The position numbers and the translations under genes were made by a program. Source: Cellvibrio sp. KY-GH-1 (GTDB lineage Bacteria; Pseudomonadota; Gammaproteobacteria; Pseudomonadales; Cellvibrionaceae). From it: a DNA stretch of 64,000 nucleotides. The notes under the pieces are model-generated. The model was not told the DNA's origin. It searched no databases and worked only from the letters and a program-made list of their open reading frames with translations. Shown here in pieces: positions 8,008 through 19,669 of the stretch. The stretch spans positions 3,927,501-3,991,500 of the forward strand of contig NZ_CP031728.1 in assembly GCF_008806975.1 (NCBI RefSeq), read 5' to 3'. Within the stretch, counting starts at the first letter, position 1. Each line of letters opens with the position of its first letter.

Positions 8008-8059
8008 ACGATTTTTCGTGACCACCGAAATATCGTGATGGTTTGGCACGATTTTTCGT
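8008..8059. promoter_or_regulatory. Two 12-bp dyads, candidate enhancer sites for the sigma-54 activator
   Basis: ACGATTTTTCGT occurs at 8008-8019 and again at 8048-8059, exactly 40 bp apart (about four helical turns). A third, related dyad CGAAATATCG lies between them at 8026-8035. They stand 70-136 bp from the candidate cynS -24/-12 element, the usual distance for activator binding sites. They are also close to the activator's own start, so autoregulation is possible. Confidence 0.65.
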
Positions 8060-8081
8060 TGGCATTGGGTAATTCCTTTTA

Positions 8082-9653
8082 TTGCAATTGAATGAGGCCA
8101 GTTCTGTGACCGAAACCTACCCACACCTTTGCCAGGCAAACCATGAACATCTGGCGATTCCCGCCATTACTCATATCTTTCAGGCATTTGCACAACAAAA
8201 TCAGTTGCTACTAAACGCAGCTGGCGAAGGCATCTACGGTGTTGACACTGAAGGGCGCGCGACTTTCGTAAATCCAGCGGCAGAGCGTATTTTGGGTTGG
8301 AAGGCTGATGAGTTACTCGGAAAAAATATCCACGTAGCGATTCACCACAGCCACACAGATGGCTCGGATTATTGTGTGCAGGATTGCCCGATCTTTGCGG
8401 CCTTTCGCGATGGGACCGTGCGACGGGTAGACGATGAAGTGTTCTGGTGCCGCGATGGTCATGCGGTACCGGTGGAATACACCAGTACACCTGTATATGA
8501 ACACAACACTCTGGTGGGTGCAGTAGTTATTTTTCGCGATGTTTCCGAACGAAAAAGTGCAGAAGCCAAATTGCATAACACCATGGAAGAATTGCGCGCG
8601 GCGCTGGAAGAGGTAAAGCAACTTAAACACAAACTCGAATTGGAGAATGCCTATTTACAACAAGAGATCAGCGAAGGGTTTAACTCGCACCATATCATCG
8701 GATGCAGCCCCGCAGTGCAACAAATGAATTATCAAATACAGTTAGTCGCACCTACAGTTGCGACTGTATTTATTACCGGTGAATCGGGAACCGGGAAGGA
8801 ATTGATTGCACGAGCTATTCATCGCGCCAGCGATCGCAACCAACGTCCGTTGATTCGCGTTAATTGCGCAGCAATTCCTCCAGAATTATTTGAGAGTGAA
8901 TTTTTTGGCCATGTACGGGGCGCATTTTCTGGCGCGGTAAGTACGCGCATGGGCCGTTTTGAAGTCGCTGATGGAGGTACTTTATTTTTAGATGAAATCG
9001 GTGAATTGCCATTAACATTGCAAGGAAAATTATTGCGTGTATTGCAAGACGGCGAATTTGAACGCGTGGGTGAATCCATTACGCGCAAAGTTGATGTACG
9101 GGTGATTACTGCTAGCAATCGCGATTTAAAACAACGGGTCGCGCAGGGTTTATTTCGCGAGGATTTATATTTTCGATTAAATGTATTTCCAATTCGCTCC
9201 GCTCCGTTGCGCGAGCGGCTGCAAGATATCCCTTTGTTGGTCACGCATTTTTTGCAAGCAACTTGCCAACGCTTCCATAAACCCGAATTGAAAATTTCGC
9301 TCGCACAGATACAACGTTTGCAGGAATACGATTGGCCGGGCAATATCCGTGAACTGGAAAATCGTATCGAACGGCAAGTGATTTTAAGTCAGGGCGATAA
9401 ACTTAATCTGGTTGAATTTCCAACAAGGGTTAACTCAACGGTAGATGTTCCTATTATTGACGAAAAATACTTCACCGAAACGCATGTTAAACAATTGCAG
9501 ATTCGCACAACTCTGGAAGCATTACGTAAATGCAATGGCAAAATCTATGGTGTGGATGGAGCAGCCTGTTTGCTCGGTATCAAGCCTACTACTCTCTCTT
9601 CACGTATAAAGAAATGGGGACTTAATAAGTTCATGTTTGTAACGCCTGGCTGA
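8082..9653 (+). CDS. PAS-domain sigma-54-dependent transcriptional activator
   Basis: The 523-residue protein starts with a PAS domain (about residues 45-155). It contains HHSHTDGSDYCVQDCPIF, a His/Cys-rich pattern seen in PAS sensors of this class. A coiled-coil linker (about 160-195) follows, then the AAA+ sigma-54 interaction domain with GESGTGKE (Walker A), the loop FFGHVRGAFSGA (the family's GAFTGA loop with Ser for Thr) and GGTLFLDEIGELP (Walker B). A Fis-type HTH ends the protein (VDGAACLLGIKPTTLSSRIKKWGL). It diverges from cynS across a region with symmetric repeats and a -24/-12 element, so cyanase is its probable target. A sensory input to the PAS domain is expected but unidentified. 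Confidence 0.9.
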   Translation: MQLNEASSVTETYPHLCQANHEHLAIPAITHIFQAFAQQNQLLLNAAGEGIYGVDTEGRATFVNPAAERILGWKADELLGKNIHVAIHHSHTDGSDYCVQDCPIFAAFRDGTVRRVDDEVFWCRDGHAVPVEYTSTPVYEHNTLVGAVVIFRDVSERKSAEAKLHNTMEELRAALEEVKQLKHKLELENAYLQQEISEGFNSHHIIGCSPAVQQMNYQIQLVAPTVATVFITGESGTGKELIARAIHRASDRNQRPLIRVNCAAIPPELFESEFFGHVRGAFSGAVSTRMGRFEVADGGTLFLDEIGELPLTLQGKLLRVLQDGEFERVGESITRKVDVRVITASNRDLKQRVAQGLFREDLYFRLNVFPIRSAPLRERLQDIPLLVTHFLQATCQRFHKPELKISLAQIQRLQEYDWPGNIRELENRIERQVILSQGDKLNLVEFPTRVNSTVDVPIIDEKYFTETHVKQLQIRTTLEALRKCNGKIYGVDGAACLLGIKPTTLSSRIKKWGLNKFMFVTPG

Positions 9654-9751
9654 TTGCTATTTGTTTCCTGATGGATTCTTGAGTGGAGTTTCAGTGCGGA
9701 ATAGTTTGCTTAAAATGGGTACTTGGTTGCGTTAGACTCATATTATTACGC

Positions 9752-9781
9752 AAAAAAAAAGGGGCTTGATTGCCCCTTTTT
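9752..9781. terminator. Bidirectional terminator between the activator and the small minus-strand gene
   Basis: GGGGC-ttgatt-GCCCC is flanked by an A run on the left and a T run on the right, so it can act for both converging transcripts. Confidence 0.8.
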
Positions 9782-9798
9782 CGTTAATTGCACATGGA

Positions 9799-9972
9799 TT
9801 ACTTATGCGCTTTGGATGAACGGCGATCATTCTTGCGGCGCTCATGGGGAACGTCCTGCGGAATTCCCTGATGACGCTCACGGCGATCCGATTTCTGACG
9901 CTCTTCTAACGCATCTTCGATTTGGGTCAACAGCACTTTGGTTACTTTTTTATCACTCATCGCTAAGTCCAT
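9799..9972 (-). CDS. Small basic protein of unknown function, 57 residues
   Basis: A short minus-strand frame reads MDLAMSDKKVTKVLLTQI, continues through an Arg/Glu/Asp-rich stretch (ERQKSDRRERH, then PHERRKNDRRSSKAHK) and stops at 9799. A second in-frame ATG at 9960 (MSDKKV...) may be the real start; neither has a strong ribosome site. It is followed by a good terminator at 9752-9781. The composition is highly charged with no membrane segment. It is not recognised as a named family. Support comes from the terminator placement and the lack of any competing frame. Confidence 0.5.
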   Translation of the reverse strand: MDLAMSDKKVTKVLLTQIEDALEERQKSDRRERHQGIPQDVPHERRKNDRRSSKAHK

Positions 9973-10161
9973 CTCTCACAAGTTGATCACGACAAAACAC
10001 ATTACGGCTTGAGTATAGTCCAGCAAAAAGCCAGTATTTGTGAAATCGATGCCATTTTTAATTTCAATTTCTAATAAAAAAATAGCAATTAGACTTTAAT
10101 CAAAGTGTTAAACAAAAACAATTCGTCAGGGCTGTTTTGATAGGATCTTAATGGCAGGTGT

Positions 10162-10196
10162 AAAAAAAACGGGCAATATTTTTGCCCGTTTTTTTA
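10162..10196. terminator. Terminator downstream of gyrB
   Basis: ACGGGCAA-tattt-TTGCCCGT is flanked by A8 and T7, 26 bases beyond the gyrB stop. The symmetric design works in either direction. Confidence 0.85.
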
Positions 10197-10221
10197 TTAT
10201 AAATATTTTTATATTATTTTT

Positions 10222-12663
<2,442 letters not shown>

Positions 12664-12727
12664 TTACAGCCATCAGCTAAAGAGCTGAAGCTAGAATTCT
12701 TTGTTCAATCGGAAGCAAATGCACTTC

Positions 12728-13828
12728 CTAATAAGGTGCTTCAACTACCCTACCATGTTCCACGTGAAACAATTTAGGTGTTATCTCTGGTTTATCAAGC
12801 CAACTGGCAAGAAGCACATCACGGTCAACACCGGTAATAAAAACCTGGGTTCCCATAGTCGCCAACCATTTAACTAATAGTGCGCGATGCTTTTCATCCA
12901 ATTCTGCTGGTAAGTCATCCACTAAATAAACAGACTTTCGCCCTGTGATACGGCTGAATACGCAGCCCTGGGCAATTTTCAGCGCGCAGACTAAGAGCTT
13001 CTGCTGACCGCGAGACAGTGTCTCCGCAGCATATTGACCGTTGATGGTGATGCGTAAATCTGCCCTGTGACTGCCGGACTGTGTATAACCGATACGTTGA
13101 TCCCGCTCTAGAGAGGCTGACAACACCTCAGCGTAGTTCTTATCCTTATCCCAACCACGGTAGTAACTCAGTTTAACTCCATCCAGTTTAGTAAACTCCT
13201 TACAGAGTTCATCAAATACTTCATGAAACTGGCGAAATGATTCCAAACGAAATTCGTGAATCTGCTCTGTGAGTAGCACCAATTCCTTATCCCAAGGAGC
13301 AAGCTCAAAGGGGTCTATTCTATCATGGCGCAAGAGGCTGTTGCGGTGTTTGAGGCAACGCTGAATTGCCTTCCATGCAGGGAAAAATCCATGTTCCACG
13401 TGAAACACTAACCAATCGATAAACTGCCTTCTAACCTGAGGACTTCCTTCCAACAGCAAAAAAGTTTCAGAATTAATTACCTGAACCGGAAGATAAGCGG
13501 CTAAATCTGCCGCCGATGGAACCATAGAACCGTTAACTTTGAAATTAGCCAGGCCTTCCGACGTTCGATTAATTCCGATAGGAACATCGGAACCATCTTC
13601 AACACGTACTTTGCCAAATACCGTGAAAGAATTTTGGTGATGTCTGATAAGAGGTTTATGCTTATGACTGCGGAAAGATCTTCCCAAGGCCAACAAGTTT
13701 ACCGCTTCCAAAACGCTGGTTTTTCCGGAACCATTTTCGCCAAAGATAAGGTTTACCTGCGCTGAAGGAGTGATATCCACCCCCTCGAGGTTGCGCAAGT
13801 TTTGAATAAATAATCGATTTAAGGTCAT
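12728..13828 (-). CDS. recF: DNA replication and repair protein RecF
   Basis: The 366-residue SMC-like ATPase loads RecA at gaps together with RecO and RecR. Walker A GENGSGKTS is near residue 30, the signature motif in TLSRGQQKLLVCALK, and the Walker B region in SVYLVDDLPAELD. The ATG at 13828 (MTLNRLFIQNLRNLEGVDI) matches where other RecF proteins begin; an upstream TTG would add six unconserved residues. The gene contains two parS-like sequences, each read as FHVEHG in the protein. It sits between dnaN and gyrB, as in most gammaproteobacteria. Confidence 0.97.
   Translation of the reverse strand: MTLNRLFIQNLRNLEGVDITPSAQVNLIFGENGSGKTSVLEAVNLLALGRSFRSHKHKPLIRHHQNSFTVFGKVRVEDGSDVPIGINRTSEGLANFKVNGSMVPSAADLAAYLPVQVINSETFLLLEGSPQVRRQFIDWLVFHVEHGFFPAWKAIQRCLKHRNSLLRHDRIDPFELAPWDKELVLLTEQIHEFRLESFRQFHEVFDELCKEFTKLDGVKLSYYRGWDKDKNYAEVLSASLERDQRIGYTQSGSHRADLRITINGQYAAETLSRGQQKLLVCALKIAQGCVFSRITGRKSVYLVDDLPAELDEKHRALLVKWLATMGTQVFITGVDRDVLLASWLDKPEITPKLFHVEHGRVVEAPY
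12756..12771. promoter_or_regulatory. parS-like ParB binding site 1, inside the 3' end of recF
   Basis: TGTTCCACGTGAAACA differs by one base from the symmetric parS consensus TGTTTCACGTGAAACA. The parAB genes lie 12 kb away in the same origin region, so ParB loading here is expected. Confidence 0.85.
13392..13407. promoter_or_regulatory. parS-like ParB binding site 2, inside recF
   Basis: It is the same 16-mer, TGTTCCACGTGAAACA, exactly repeated 636 bp from the first copy. Two copies this close to oriC agree with a clustered centromere. This copy encodes FHVEHG within VFHVEHGFF. Confidence 0.85.
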
Positions 13829-13856
13829 AAGACCAGGGTGACGCAAACGCGGCCAA

Positions 13857-14960
13857 TTAGAGCCGCATTGGCATAACTACATAAAGGGAATCACTATTTT
13901 CAGGTTCTTCCAACAGAGCACTGGAATTAGCATCAGACAAGGTAATCTTAATATTCTCGTTACTTATCACGTTGGCCACGTCCTGTAAGTAACTTACATT
14001 AAAACCTACTTCAAGAGACTCGCCAGCATAATCTACGGTTACCTGCTCCTCGGCCTCTTCCTGTTCAGGGTTATTTGCCACTATGGTGAGCGTACCGTCA
14101 GATAGGAGCAAACGAACCCCGCGATACTTTTCGTTAGACAAAATCGCTGTACGTGCGAACGCCTGCTTTAACTCCAAACGTGAACCAATAACAATCTTAT
14201 TACCACCACGCGGCAATACGCGTTCGTATTCGGGGAACTTGCCATCCACCAACTTGGAAGTAAAGGTGTAATCAACTGAGGTAACGCGGATATGATTGGA
14301 ACTCAATACTATTTCTACCTGCGCGGTCGAATCGTCCAGCAAGCGCGACAACTCCAACACACCTTTGCGCGGCAAAATTGCCTGGATAACATCGCCGGAA
14401 TTTACCGCTACAGCGCGGGTGCACATCGCCATGCGGTGCCCATCAGTTGCCACCACGCGCAATTGATCCTGCCGCACTTCCCACAACATGCCATTCAAAT
14501 AATAACGGACATCCTGCTGGGCCATAGCAAAGGCGGTGCGCTCGATAAGCCGTTTTACTTCCTGCTGGGCACAGCTAAAACGCAAATTGCCCGGAGTATC
14601 CTCCACATTGGGAAAATCAGACGCCGGTAAAGTCGATAAGGTAAAACGACTGCGACCAGACTTAACCAGAATGCGGTTTTCTTCCAAAGTGAACTCGATT
14701 GTGCTGCTATCTGGCAGGGATCTGCAGATATCTACCAACTTACGTGCGGGGACTGTAATTTCCCCGGATTGCCCTGGCTGCTCCAGAGTCAAGCGACCAA
14801 CGATCTCTACCTCCAGATCAGTACCAGTCAAGGATAACTGATCACCCTGTAATTGAATCAACACATTGGAAAGCACCGGCAAGGTCTGGCGACGTTCAAC
14901 CACACCAGCTACCAATTGTAAGGGCTTGATCAAGGCTTCGCGGGATACGGCAAATTTCAT
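13857..14960 (-). CDS. dnaN: DNA polymerase III beta subunit (sliding clamp)
   Basis: The 367-residue ring-forming processivity clamp has three repeated clamp folds. It begins MKFAVSREALIKPLQLVAGVVERRQTLPVLSN and ends SDSLYVVMPMRL, the conserved C-terminal segment next to the protein-binding pocket. The length equals the E. coli clamp (366). The gene lies 124 bases downstream of dnaA and only 28 bases before the recF ATG, so dnaN-recF are probably cotranscribed. Confidence 0.98.
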   Translation of the reverse strand: MKFAVSREALIKPLQLVAGVVERRQTLPVLSNVLIQLQGDQLSLTGTDLEVEIVGRLTLEQPGQSGEITVPARKLVDICRSLPDSSTIEFTLEENRILVKSGRSRFTLSTLPASDFPNVEDTPGNLRFSCAQQEVKRLIERTAFAMAQQDVRYYLNGMLWEVRQDQLRVVATDGHRMAMCTRAVAVNSGDVIQAILPRKGVLELSRLLDDSTAQVEIVLSSNHIRVTSVDYTFTSKLVDGKFPEYERVLPRGGNKIVIGSRLELKQAFARTAILSNEKYRGVRLLLSDGTLTIVANNPEQEEAEEQVTVDYAGESLEVGFNVSYLQDVANVISNENIKITLSDANSSALLEEPENSDSLYVVMPMRL

Positions 14961-15084
14961 GTGATGGTCTCTTAGGTAATCTTCCGGGACTTATTGGTTG
15001 GCTTTCTCAGGGTAACGAATTACTTATTTCAGGTCAGTCTTTCTGGTTACTTTCACCGCACAAAACTCAAACCGCGTTTATAAA

Positions 15085-16593
15085 TCAAGTTGTTAGCGAA
15101 CGCAGCAAATTTTTCATATCTTCGCGGATATCCGCGGTTTCTTCCTGCAATTCTTTTATCTTGCGACAGGCGTGCAATACCGTCGTATGGTCGCGACCGC
15201 CAAAGGCTTCACCAATTTCCGGCAAGCTGTGATTAGTTAGTTCCTTGGCGAGGGCCATTGCCACTTGCCGCGGCCTTGCAACTGAACGACTACGACGTTT
15301 GGAAATCATGTCGTTCATTTTAATTTTGTAGTATTCACAGACAACACGCTGGATATTGTCGATACCAACTTGTTTATCCTGCAATGCCAATAAGTCCTTC
15401 AAGGCTTCACGCACAAGTTCGACGTCGATTGGACGACCCGTAAAATTGGAGCTTGCAATGACACGCTTCAACGCACCTTCCAGGTCGCGAACATTTGCTC
15501 GAATTCGTTGAGCAATAAAGAACGCAGCATCGTGAGGTAAGTCTACGTTTACCTGCTCGGCCTTCTTCATAAGAATCGCAACACGTGTTTCCAACTCTGG
15601 GGGTTCCACTGCTACCGTCAGCCCCCAGCCGAAACGAGATTTCAACCGCTCTTCCAATCCATTAATTTCTTTGGGAAACCTGTCACAGGTAAGGATTATC
15701 TGACGCCCACCCTCGAGCAGTGAGTTGAAGGTATGAAAGAACTCTTCCTGAGAACGCTCTTTGCCTGCAAAGAACTGAATATCGTCAATTAACAAGGCAT
15801 CCATCGAACGGTAATAGCGCTTAAAATCGTTAATAGCATTGAGTTGCAGCGCTTTGACCATATCAGCCACAAAACGCTCGGAATGTAGGTACACCACTTT
15901 AGCATTCGGGTTGCGAGCAACCATGGCATTACCAACCGCCTGCATCAAATGGGTCTTACCCAGCCCCACTCCACCGTATATAAAAAGCGGGTTATAAGCT
16001 CCGCCGGGATTCTCTGCGACCTGACGTGCTGCCGCCAAACCGAGTTGGTTGGACTTACCCTCAACAAAGGTAGCGAACGTCGATGACAAATTAAGATAAT
16101 TACTGTGTTTAAGCCCACCCTCTACATCCAGTTCGGGTGTTGGTCTGTTAGTAGCCTCCAGTAACAACTCCTCAGAGTTATTCAGCGACTTATCTTCATA
16201 ATCGACGGAGTTGTTTGCGAAATCACCCGATATCGAAGCACTTAGCTCCAATTTAGGTGTGTAAATTGGAATAGCAGGCTGTGAAACGGGCACAGGTGTA
16301 CTAATAACTTCAGGAATTGCCCGAGCCTGAAAACCCGTGACTGGCCGCGAGACAACCCCCACTGCAACATTTAAGTTCTTATCCTGATGATATTGAACTG
16401 CAAGTTCGCGGATACGATTAAGGAACTTGTCATTTACCCAATCGCAAATAAAGCGGTTTGGCGCTAACAACCTTAATTCCAGCGGCGCGGCAGACTCATC
16501 AATTTGTAACGGCCGGATCCAGGTATTGAACTGCTGGGAAGGCAATTCATCCTGTAAACTCGCGGCACATAATTTCCAAATTGATTGCAACAA
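15085..16593 (-). CDS. dnaA: Chromosomal replication initiator DnaA
   Basis: About 502 residues. Domain I ([22 protein letters not shown]) is followed by a long acidic, Pro-rich linker (about residues 85-165). The AAA+ domain has [10 protein letters not shown] (Walker A) and [13 protein letters not shown] (Walker B). The C-terminal DNA-binding domain carries the DnaA signature [16 protein letters not shown] place the start at TTG 16593 (MLQSIWKLC), because GCGGGAG lies 8 bases before it and it matches where DnaA proteins start. The upstream in-frame ATG at 16626 has no ribosome site. It binds the boxes in the flanking intergenic region. Confidence 0.95.
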   Translation of the reverse strand: MLQSIWKLCAASLQDELPSQQFNTWIRPLQIDESAAPLELRLLAPNRFICDWVNDKFLNRIRELAVQYHQDKNLNVAVGVVSRPVTGFQARAIPEVISTPVPVSQPAIPIYTPKLELSASISGDFANNSVDYEDKSLNNSEELLLEATNRPTPELDVEGGLKHSNYLNLSSTFATFVEGKSNQLGLAAARQVAENPGGAYNPLFIYGGVGLGKTHLMQAVGNAMVARNPNAKVVYLHSERFVADMVKALQLNAINDFKRYYRSMDALLIDDIQFFAGKERSQEEFFHTFNSLLEGGRQIILTCDRFPKEINGLEERLKSRFGWGLTVAVEPPELETRVAILMKKAEQVNVDLPHDAAFFIAQRIRANVRDLEGALKRVIASSNFTGRPIDVELVREALKDLLALQDKQVGIDNIQRVVCEYYKIKMNDMISKRRSRSVARPRQVAMALAKELTNHSLPEIGEAFGGRDHTTVLHACRKIKELQEETADIREDMKNLLRSLTT

Positions 16594-16896
16594 AACTAAA
16601 ACTCCCGCAACGCACCCGCGTCTCATTGTTAACAAGGGGGGAGCAAGTCTACTCTCGCGTCGCAAAGTTATCCACAGTAAACAAGAAAAATTAATTTAAT
16701 GGATTAAAACTTAGCCATTAAAATTCAATGTGTTACGAACCACCTCTACGAACATGTACGCCAGTTCTAAGAGTGATTTAAACGCCCAAACTGTGGATAA
16801 ACCTGTGAATATTTTTTGGATTAACTGGGGGAAAACTGACAAAAACTGTGATTAATGAGTTTTTAGCGTTTTTGTAGATAATTTGCACAAAATAAT
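16594..16896. other. Candidate replication origin between dnaA and rpmH
   Basis: This roughly 300-bp AT-rich intergenic stretch holds a DnaA box TTATCCACA at 16668-16676 and its reverse TGTGGATAA at 16792-16800, plus weaker TGTGA-type sites at about 16800-16850. Most of the right half is A/T runs. The dnaA-rpmH spacing is the classical origin position in pseudomonads and many bacteria. The dnaA leader and promoter must also lie here. Only two perfect boxes are seen. Confidence 0.6.
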
Positions 16897-16925
16897 TTGC
16901 TTTAGTGCAAGCCCTTCATTAGAAT
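16897..16925 (+). promoter_or_regulatory. Candidate rpmH promoter
   Basis: TTGCTT (16897-16902) is separated by 17 bases from TAGAAT (16920-16925), about 55 bases upstream of rpmH. It is the only good sigma-70 pair seen before the rpmH-rnpA operon. Confidence 0.55.
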
Positions 16926-16980
16926 TCGCCCTCTTTTCGCACACCGTGTGAATTAACTCAGGATTTTTAACAGGTTTATC

Positions 16981-17118
16981 ATGAAAAGAACATTCCAACC
17001 CAGCAATCTTAAGCGCGTTCGCAACCACGGTTTCCGTGCACGCATGGCTACCAAAGGTGGTCGTTTGGTTTTGGCTCGTCGTCGTGCCAAAGGCCGTAAA
17101 GCGTTGACCCAGGTTTAA
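16981..17118 (+). CDS. rpmH: 50S ribosomal protein L34
   Basis: The 45-residue, strongly basic protein begins [18 protein letters not shown] and continues with [20 protein letters not shown], the nearly invariant L34 sequence. It is the first gene of the rightward operon rpmH-rnpA-yidD-yidC-mnmE, which is conserved beside dnaA. It starts at ATG about 55 bases after a candidate promoter. Confidence 0.98.
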   Translation: MKRTFQPSNLKRVRNHGFRARMATKGGRLVLARRRAKGRKALTQV

Positions 17119-17223
17119 TTGGTCTACGCTTCCTGGTTCACTAGCAGTTTGTTGACCTTCGTTATTTGATCAGGTGAATAAAAGTAGTCAATGAGGGTTT
17201 AACCGGGCTACTTTTTTGCACTT

Positions 17224-17682
17224 ATGTCAGCCACAATAGAATCTCAGCAGCCTGCTAGTTTGAATCAACTTTCTGATTCCCGCACAGCATTACCCCTTAC
17301 ATTTTCAAAATCCCTGCGCTTACTCGAAGCGACTGATTTTCAAAAAATCTTCGACGATGCACCGTTTCGCGCATCTCATCAGCATTTTCTAATTCTATCT
17401 CGCAGTAACCAACTCAATATTGGTCGATTAGGTTTGGTTATTGCCAAGAAACATTTGCGCCTCGCGGTGGAACGCAATCGCTTCAAACGTTTGATTCGGG
17501 AAAGTTTTCGCACTCGCCAACACGCTTTTGCCGGACTGGATGTCATAGTCCTGTCACGCAAAGGGCTGGAAAATCTGACCAATGCCGAATTTAGCCAGCA
17601 ACTTGACCAACAATGGCAGCGAATTTTTAAAAAAGCTCGCCAGCATAGGTTAAGATCGCAACCCCAACCACAGGGGGAATAA
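17224..17682 (+). CDS. rnpA: Ribonuclease P protein component
   Basis: The 152-residue protein is the subunit of RNase P that assists the RNA catalyst in tRNA 5' maturation. The conserved RNR motif lies in [16 protein letters not shown] (about residue 80). The [17 protein letters not shown] entry segment and a basic C-terminus are as expected. The N-terminal ~25 residues are a longer leader than in E. coli (119 residues total), so the true start might be internal. It lies 105 bases after rpmH and 7 before yidD. Confidence 0.95.
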   Translation: MSATIESQQPASLNQLSDSRTALPLTFSKSLRLLEATDFQKIFDDAPFRASHQHFLILSRSNQLNIGRLGLVIAKKHLRLAVERNRFKRLIRESFRTRQHAFAGLDVIVLSRKGLENLTNAEFSQQLDQQWQRIFKKARQHRLRSQPQPQGE

Positions 17683-17689
17683 TCCGGTT

Positions 17690-17998
17690 ATGTCACTGGT
17701 AAAAACCTTGATCAGCAAACTGCACCAGTTATTGGTTTTGGCCGCTGTAAAGCTAATCCATATTTACCGTTATTTATTGAGCCCCTGGATTGGCAACCAA
17801 TGTCGTTTTTACCCAACCTGTTCCCATTATTCGGAAGAGGCACTTAAGCGCTATGGATTTTTTAGCGGGTCTTATCTAACCCTACGTCGCCTTATAAAAT
17901 GCCATCCCTGGCACCAAGGCGGGTTGGATCCAGTCCCGGAATTGAAAAAAACCTGTTGTTCACACTTTCACTCACACCCTACAGATGGCAGTCATTAA
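17690..17998 (+). CDS. yidD: YidD membrane-protein insertion efficiency factor
   Basis: A 102-residue protein with an amphipathic N-terminus and the hallmark [22 protein letters not shown] (Cys pair), then [23 protein letters not shown]. Members are thought to help YidC-dependent insertion. Its end overlaps the upstream extension of the yidC frame, and it lies between rnpA and yidC in the standard order. Confidence 0.95.
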   Translation: MSLVKTLISKLHQLLVLAAVKLIHIYRYLLSPWIGNQCRFYPTCSHYSEEALKRYGFFSGSYLTLRRLIKCHPWHQGGLDPVPELKKTCCSHFHSHPTDGSH

Positions 17999-17999
17999 G

Positions 18000-19664
18000 A
18001 TGGATTGGCAAAAAAACCTGTTAATTGCGGGCATTCTCGCAACCCTGTTACTTCTGGTTATTCGTTGGCATGAATACCAGGAAAAACTTCCAGCGCCAGC
18101 CGCTGCAGTGGCTAGCCAAACCAGTAGTTCTGTAGCTGAAGATGCAAGTATTCCCCCTGCATCCAGTGAAATTCCCGCTGCAGCTGGACAAGAGCTTTCG
18201 GAAGCTGACAAAGCCAAACAGGCGCAACAGCATCTCATCAGCATCAAAACTGACAGCTTGAATGTAACCATCAATCCATTGGGTGGTGATATTGTCGAAG
18301 TGGCTCTGCCCCGTCATTATGCCCAGCTAAATACGCCCGATCAGCCCTATGTGTTGTTGGACAACCGCGATAACCATACCTATATCGCGCAAAGTGGCTT
18401 GATTGGTATCAATGGCACCGACACAGCTGCCGGCCGCCCATTGTTTACCAGCGAACAACAAAGCTATTCACTGACCGATGGTAAAGAGCAGCTGCAAGTG
18501 GATTTGGCGCTGCAACAAGGTGAAGTAAAGATCACCAAACGTTTCACCTTTACTCGCGGTGAGTATCTGATCAAGGTGGAATACCTGATCGATAACAAAA
18601 GCAGCAATATCTGGTCGGCTCAACTCTATGGCCAAATCAAACGCGACAGCCAAAACTTTGTGAAAGTGAGCGCGCTGGAAATGAACCCCTTCCTCGGTGC
18701 CGCGATTACGACTACTGAAGAAAACTATAAAAAATTCACGTTCGCCAAAATTGCTGAAGGCGAGTACAAAACCAGTCGCCAGGGTGGATGGGTTGCCATG
18801 GTGCAACACTACTTCATCAGCGCCTGGATTCCCGATGCCAATAGTGACAACAGTTTTAGTTTGCGTAAGTTAGGTACTAATGACCTATATTTGCTGGGCT
18901 TTACCAGCAAAATTAATGAAGTTGCTCCGGGTACCCAAGCCAGTATCAGTGCTGATTTCTACGCTGGCCCGAAAGATACCAAACGTCTGGAAGAAATCTC
19001 CCCGCACCTGGATCTTACCGTGGATTACGGCTGGTTGTGGTGGTTGTCCAAACCCTTGTTCGCGTTTATGAAATTTATCCATGAGTTTGTTGGCAACTGG
19101 GGTCTGGCGATTATCAGTCTGATTATTTTAATCAAAGCGTTATTCTTCAAACTTTCTGCCGCCAGCTATAAATCCATGGCGAAAATGCGCAAACTTGCGC
19201 CGAAAATGGCAGAAATGAAAGAACGCTATGGCGATGATCGCCAGAAGTTCTCGCAGGAAATGATGAAGCTCTACAAAACCGAGCAGGTAAACCCCTTCGG
19301 CGGCTGCTTGCCTCTGCTGATTCAAATGCCGGTATTCCTCTCCTTCTATTATGTATTGATGGAATCAGTCGAACTGCGCCATGCACCTTTCTTTGGCTGG
19401 ATCATGGACCTCTCGGTAAAAGATCCCTATTTCGTGTTGCCGATTATCTACGGAATCACTATGTGGTTTATGCAAAAGCTAAACCCGCAACCAACAGATC
19501 CAATGCAAGCGCGCATAATGCAAATGCTGCCGATCGTATTTACTATCATGTTCCTCTGGTTCCCGGCCGGTATGGTGTTGTACTGGGTAACCAACAACAT
19601 TTTGTCGATCGCCCAGCAGTATGTAATTACTCGCCGAATCGACGCTGAACCTGCTACCAAGTAA
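18000..19664 (+). CDS. yidC: Membrane protein insertase YidC
   Basis: About 554 residues. The N-terminal segment [23 protein letters not shown] is a membrane anchor, then come an Ala/Ser-rich linker and a large periplasmic P1 beta-sandwich domain (about 75-330). The five-helix insertase core (about 350-545) includes [32 protein letters not shown] and [16 protein letters not shown]. The ATG at 18000 matches the usual MDWQ start; an in-frame ATG 15 bases upstream lies within yidD. It inserts and folds inner-membrane proteins with or without SecYEG, including the Fo c subunit encoded by atpE nearby. Confidence 0.97.
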   Translation: MDWQKNLLIAGILATLLLLVIRWHEYQEKLPAPAAAVASQTSSSVAEDASIPPASSEIPAAAGQELSEADKAKQAQQHLISIKTDSLNVTINPLGGDIVEVALPRHYAQLNTPDQPYVLLDNRDNHTYIAQSGLIGINGTDTAAGRPLFTSEQQSYSLTDGKEQLQVDLALQQGEVKITKRFTFTRGEYLIKVEYLIDNKSSNIWSAQLYGQIKRDSQNFVKVSALEMNPFLGAAITTTEENYKKFTFAKIAEGEYKTSRQGGWVAMVQHYFISAWIPDANSDNSFSLRKLGTNDLYLLGFTSKINEVAPGTQASISADFYAGPKDTKRLEEISPHLDLTVDYGWLWWLSKPLFAFMKFIHEFVGNWGLAIISLIILIKALFFKLSAASYKSMAKMRKLAPKMAEMKERYGDDRQKFSQEMMKLYKTEQVNPFGGCLPLLIQMPVFLSFYYVLMESVELRHAPFFGWIMDLSVKDPYFVLPIIYGITMWFMQKLNPQPTDPMQARIMQMLPIVFTIMFLWFPAGMVLYWVTNNILSIAQQYVITRRIDAEPATK

Positions 19665-19669
19665 TTGCC

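Noticed and set aside
9723..9986. Plus-strand 87-codon frame
   Set aside because: It runs through a terminator hairpin and opposite the more plausible small minus-strand gene.
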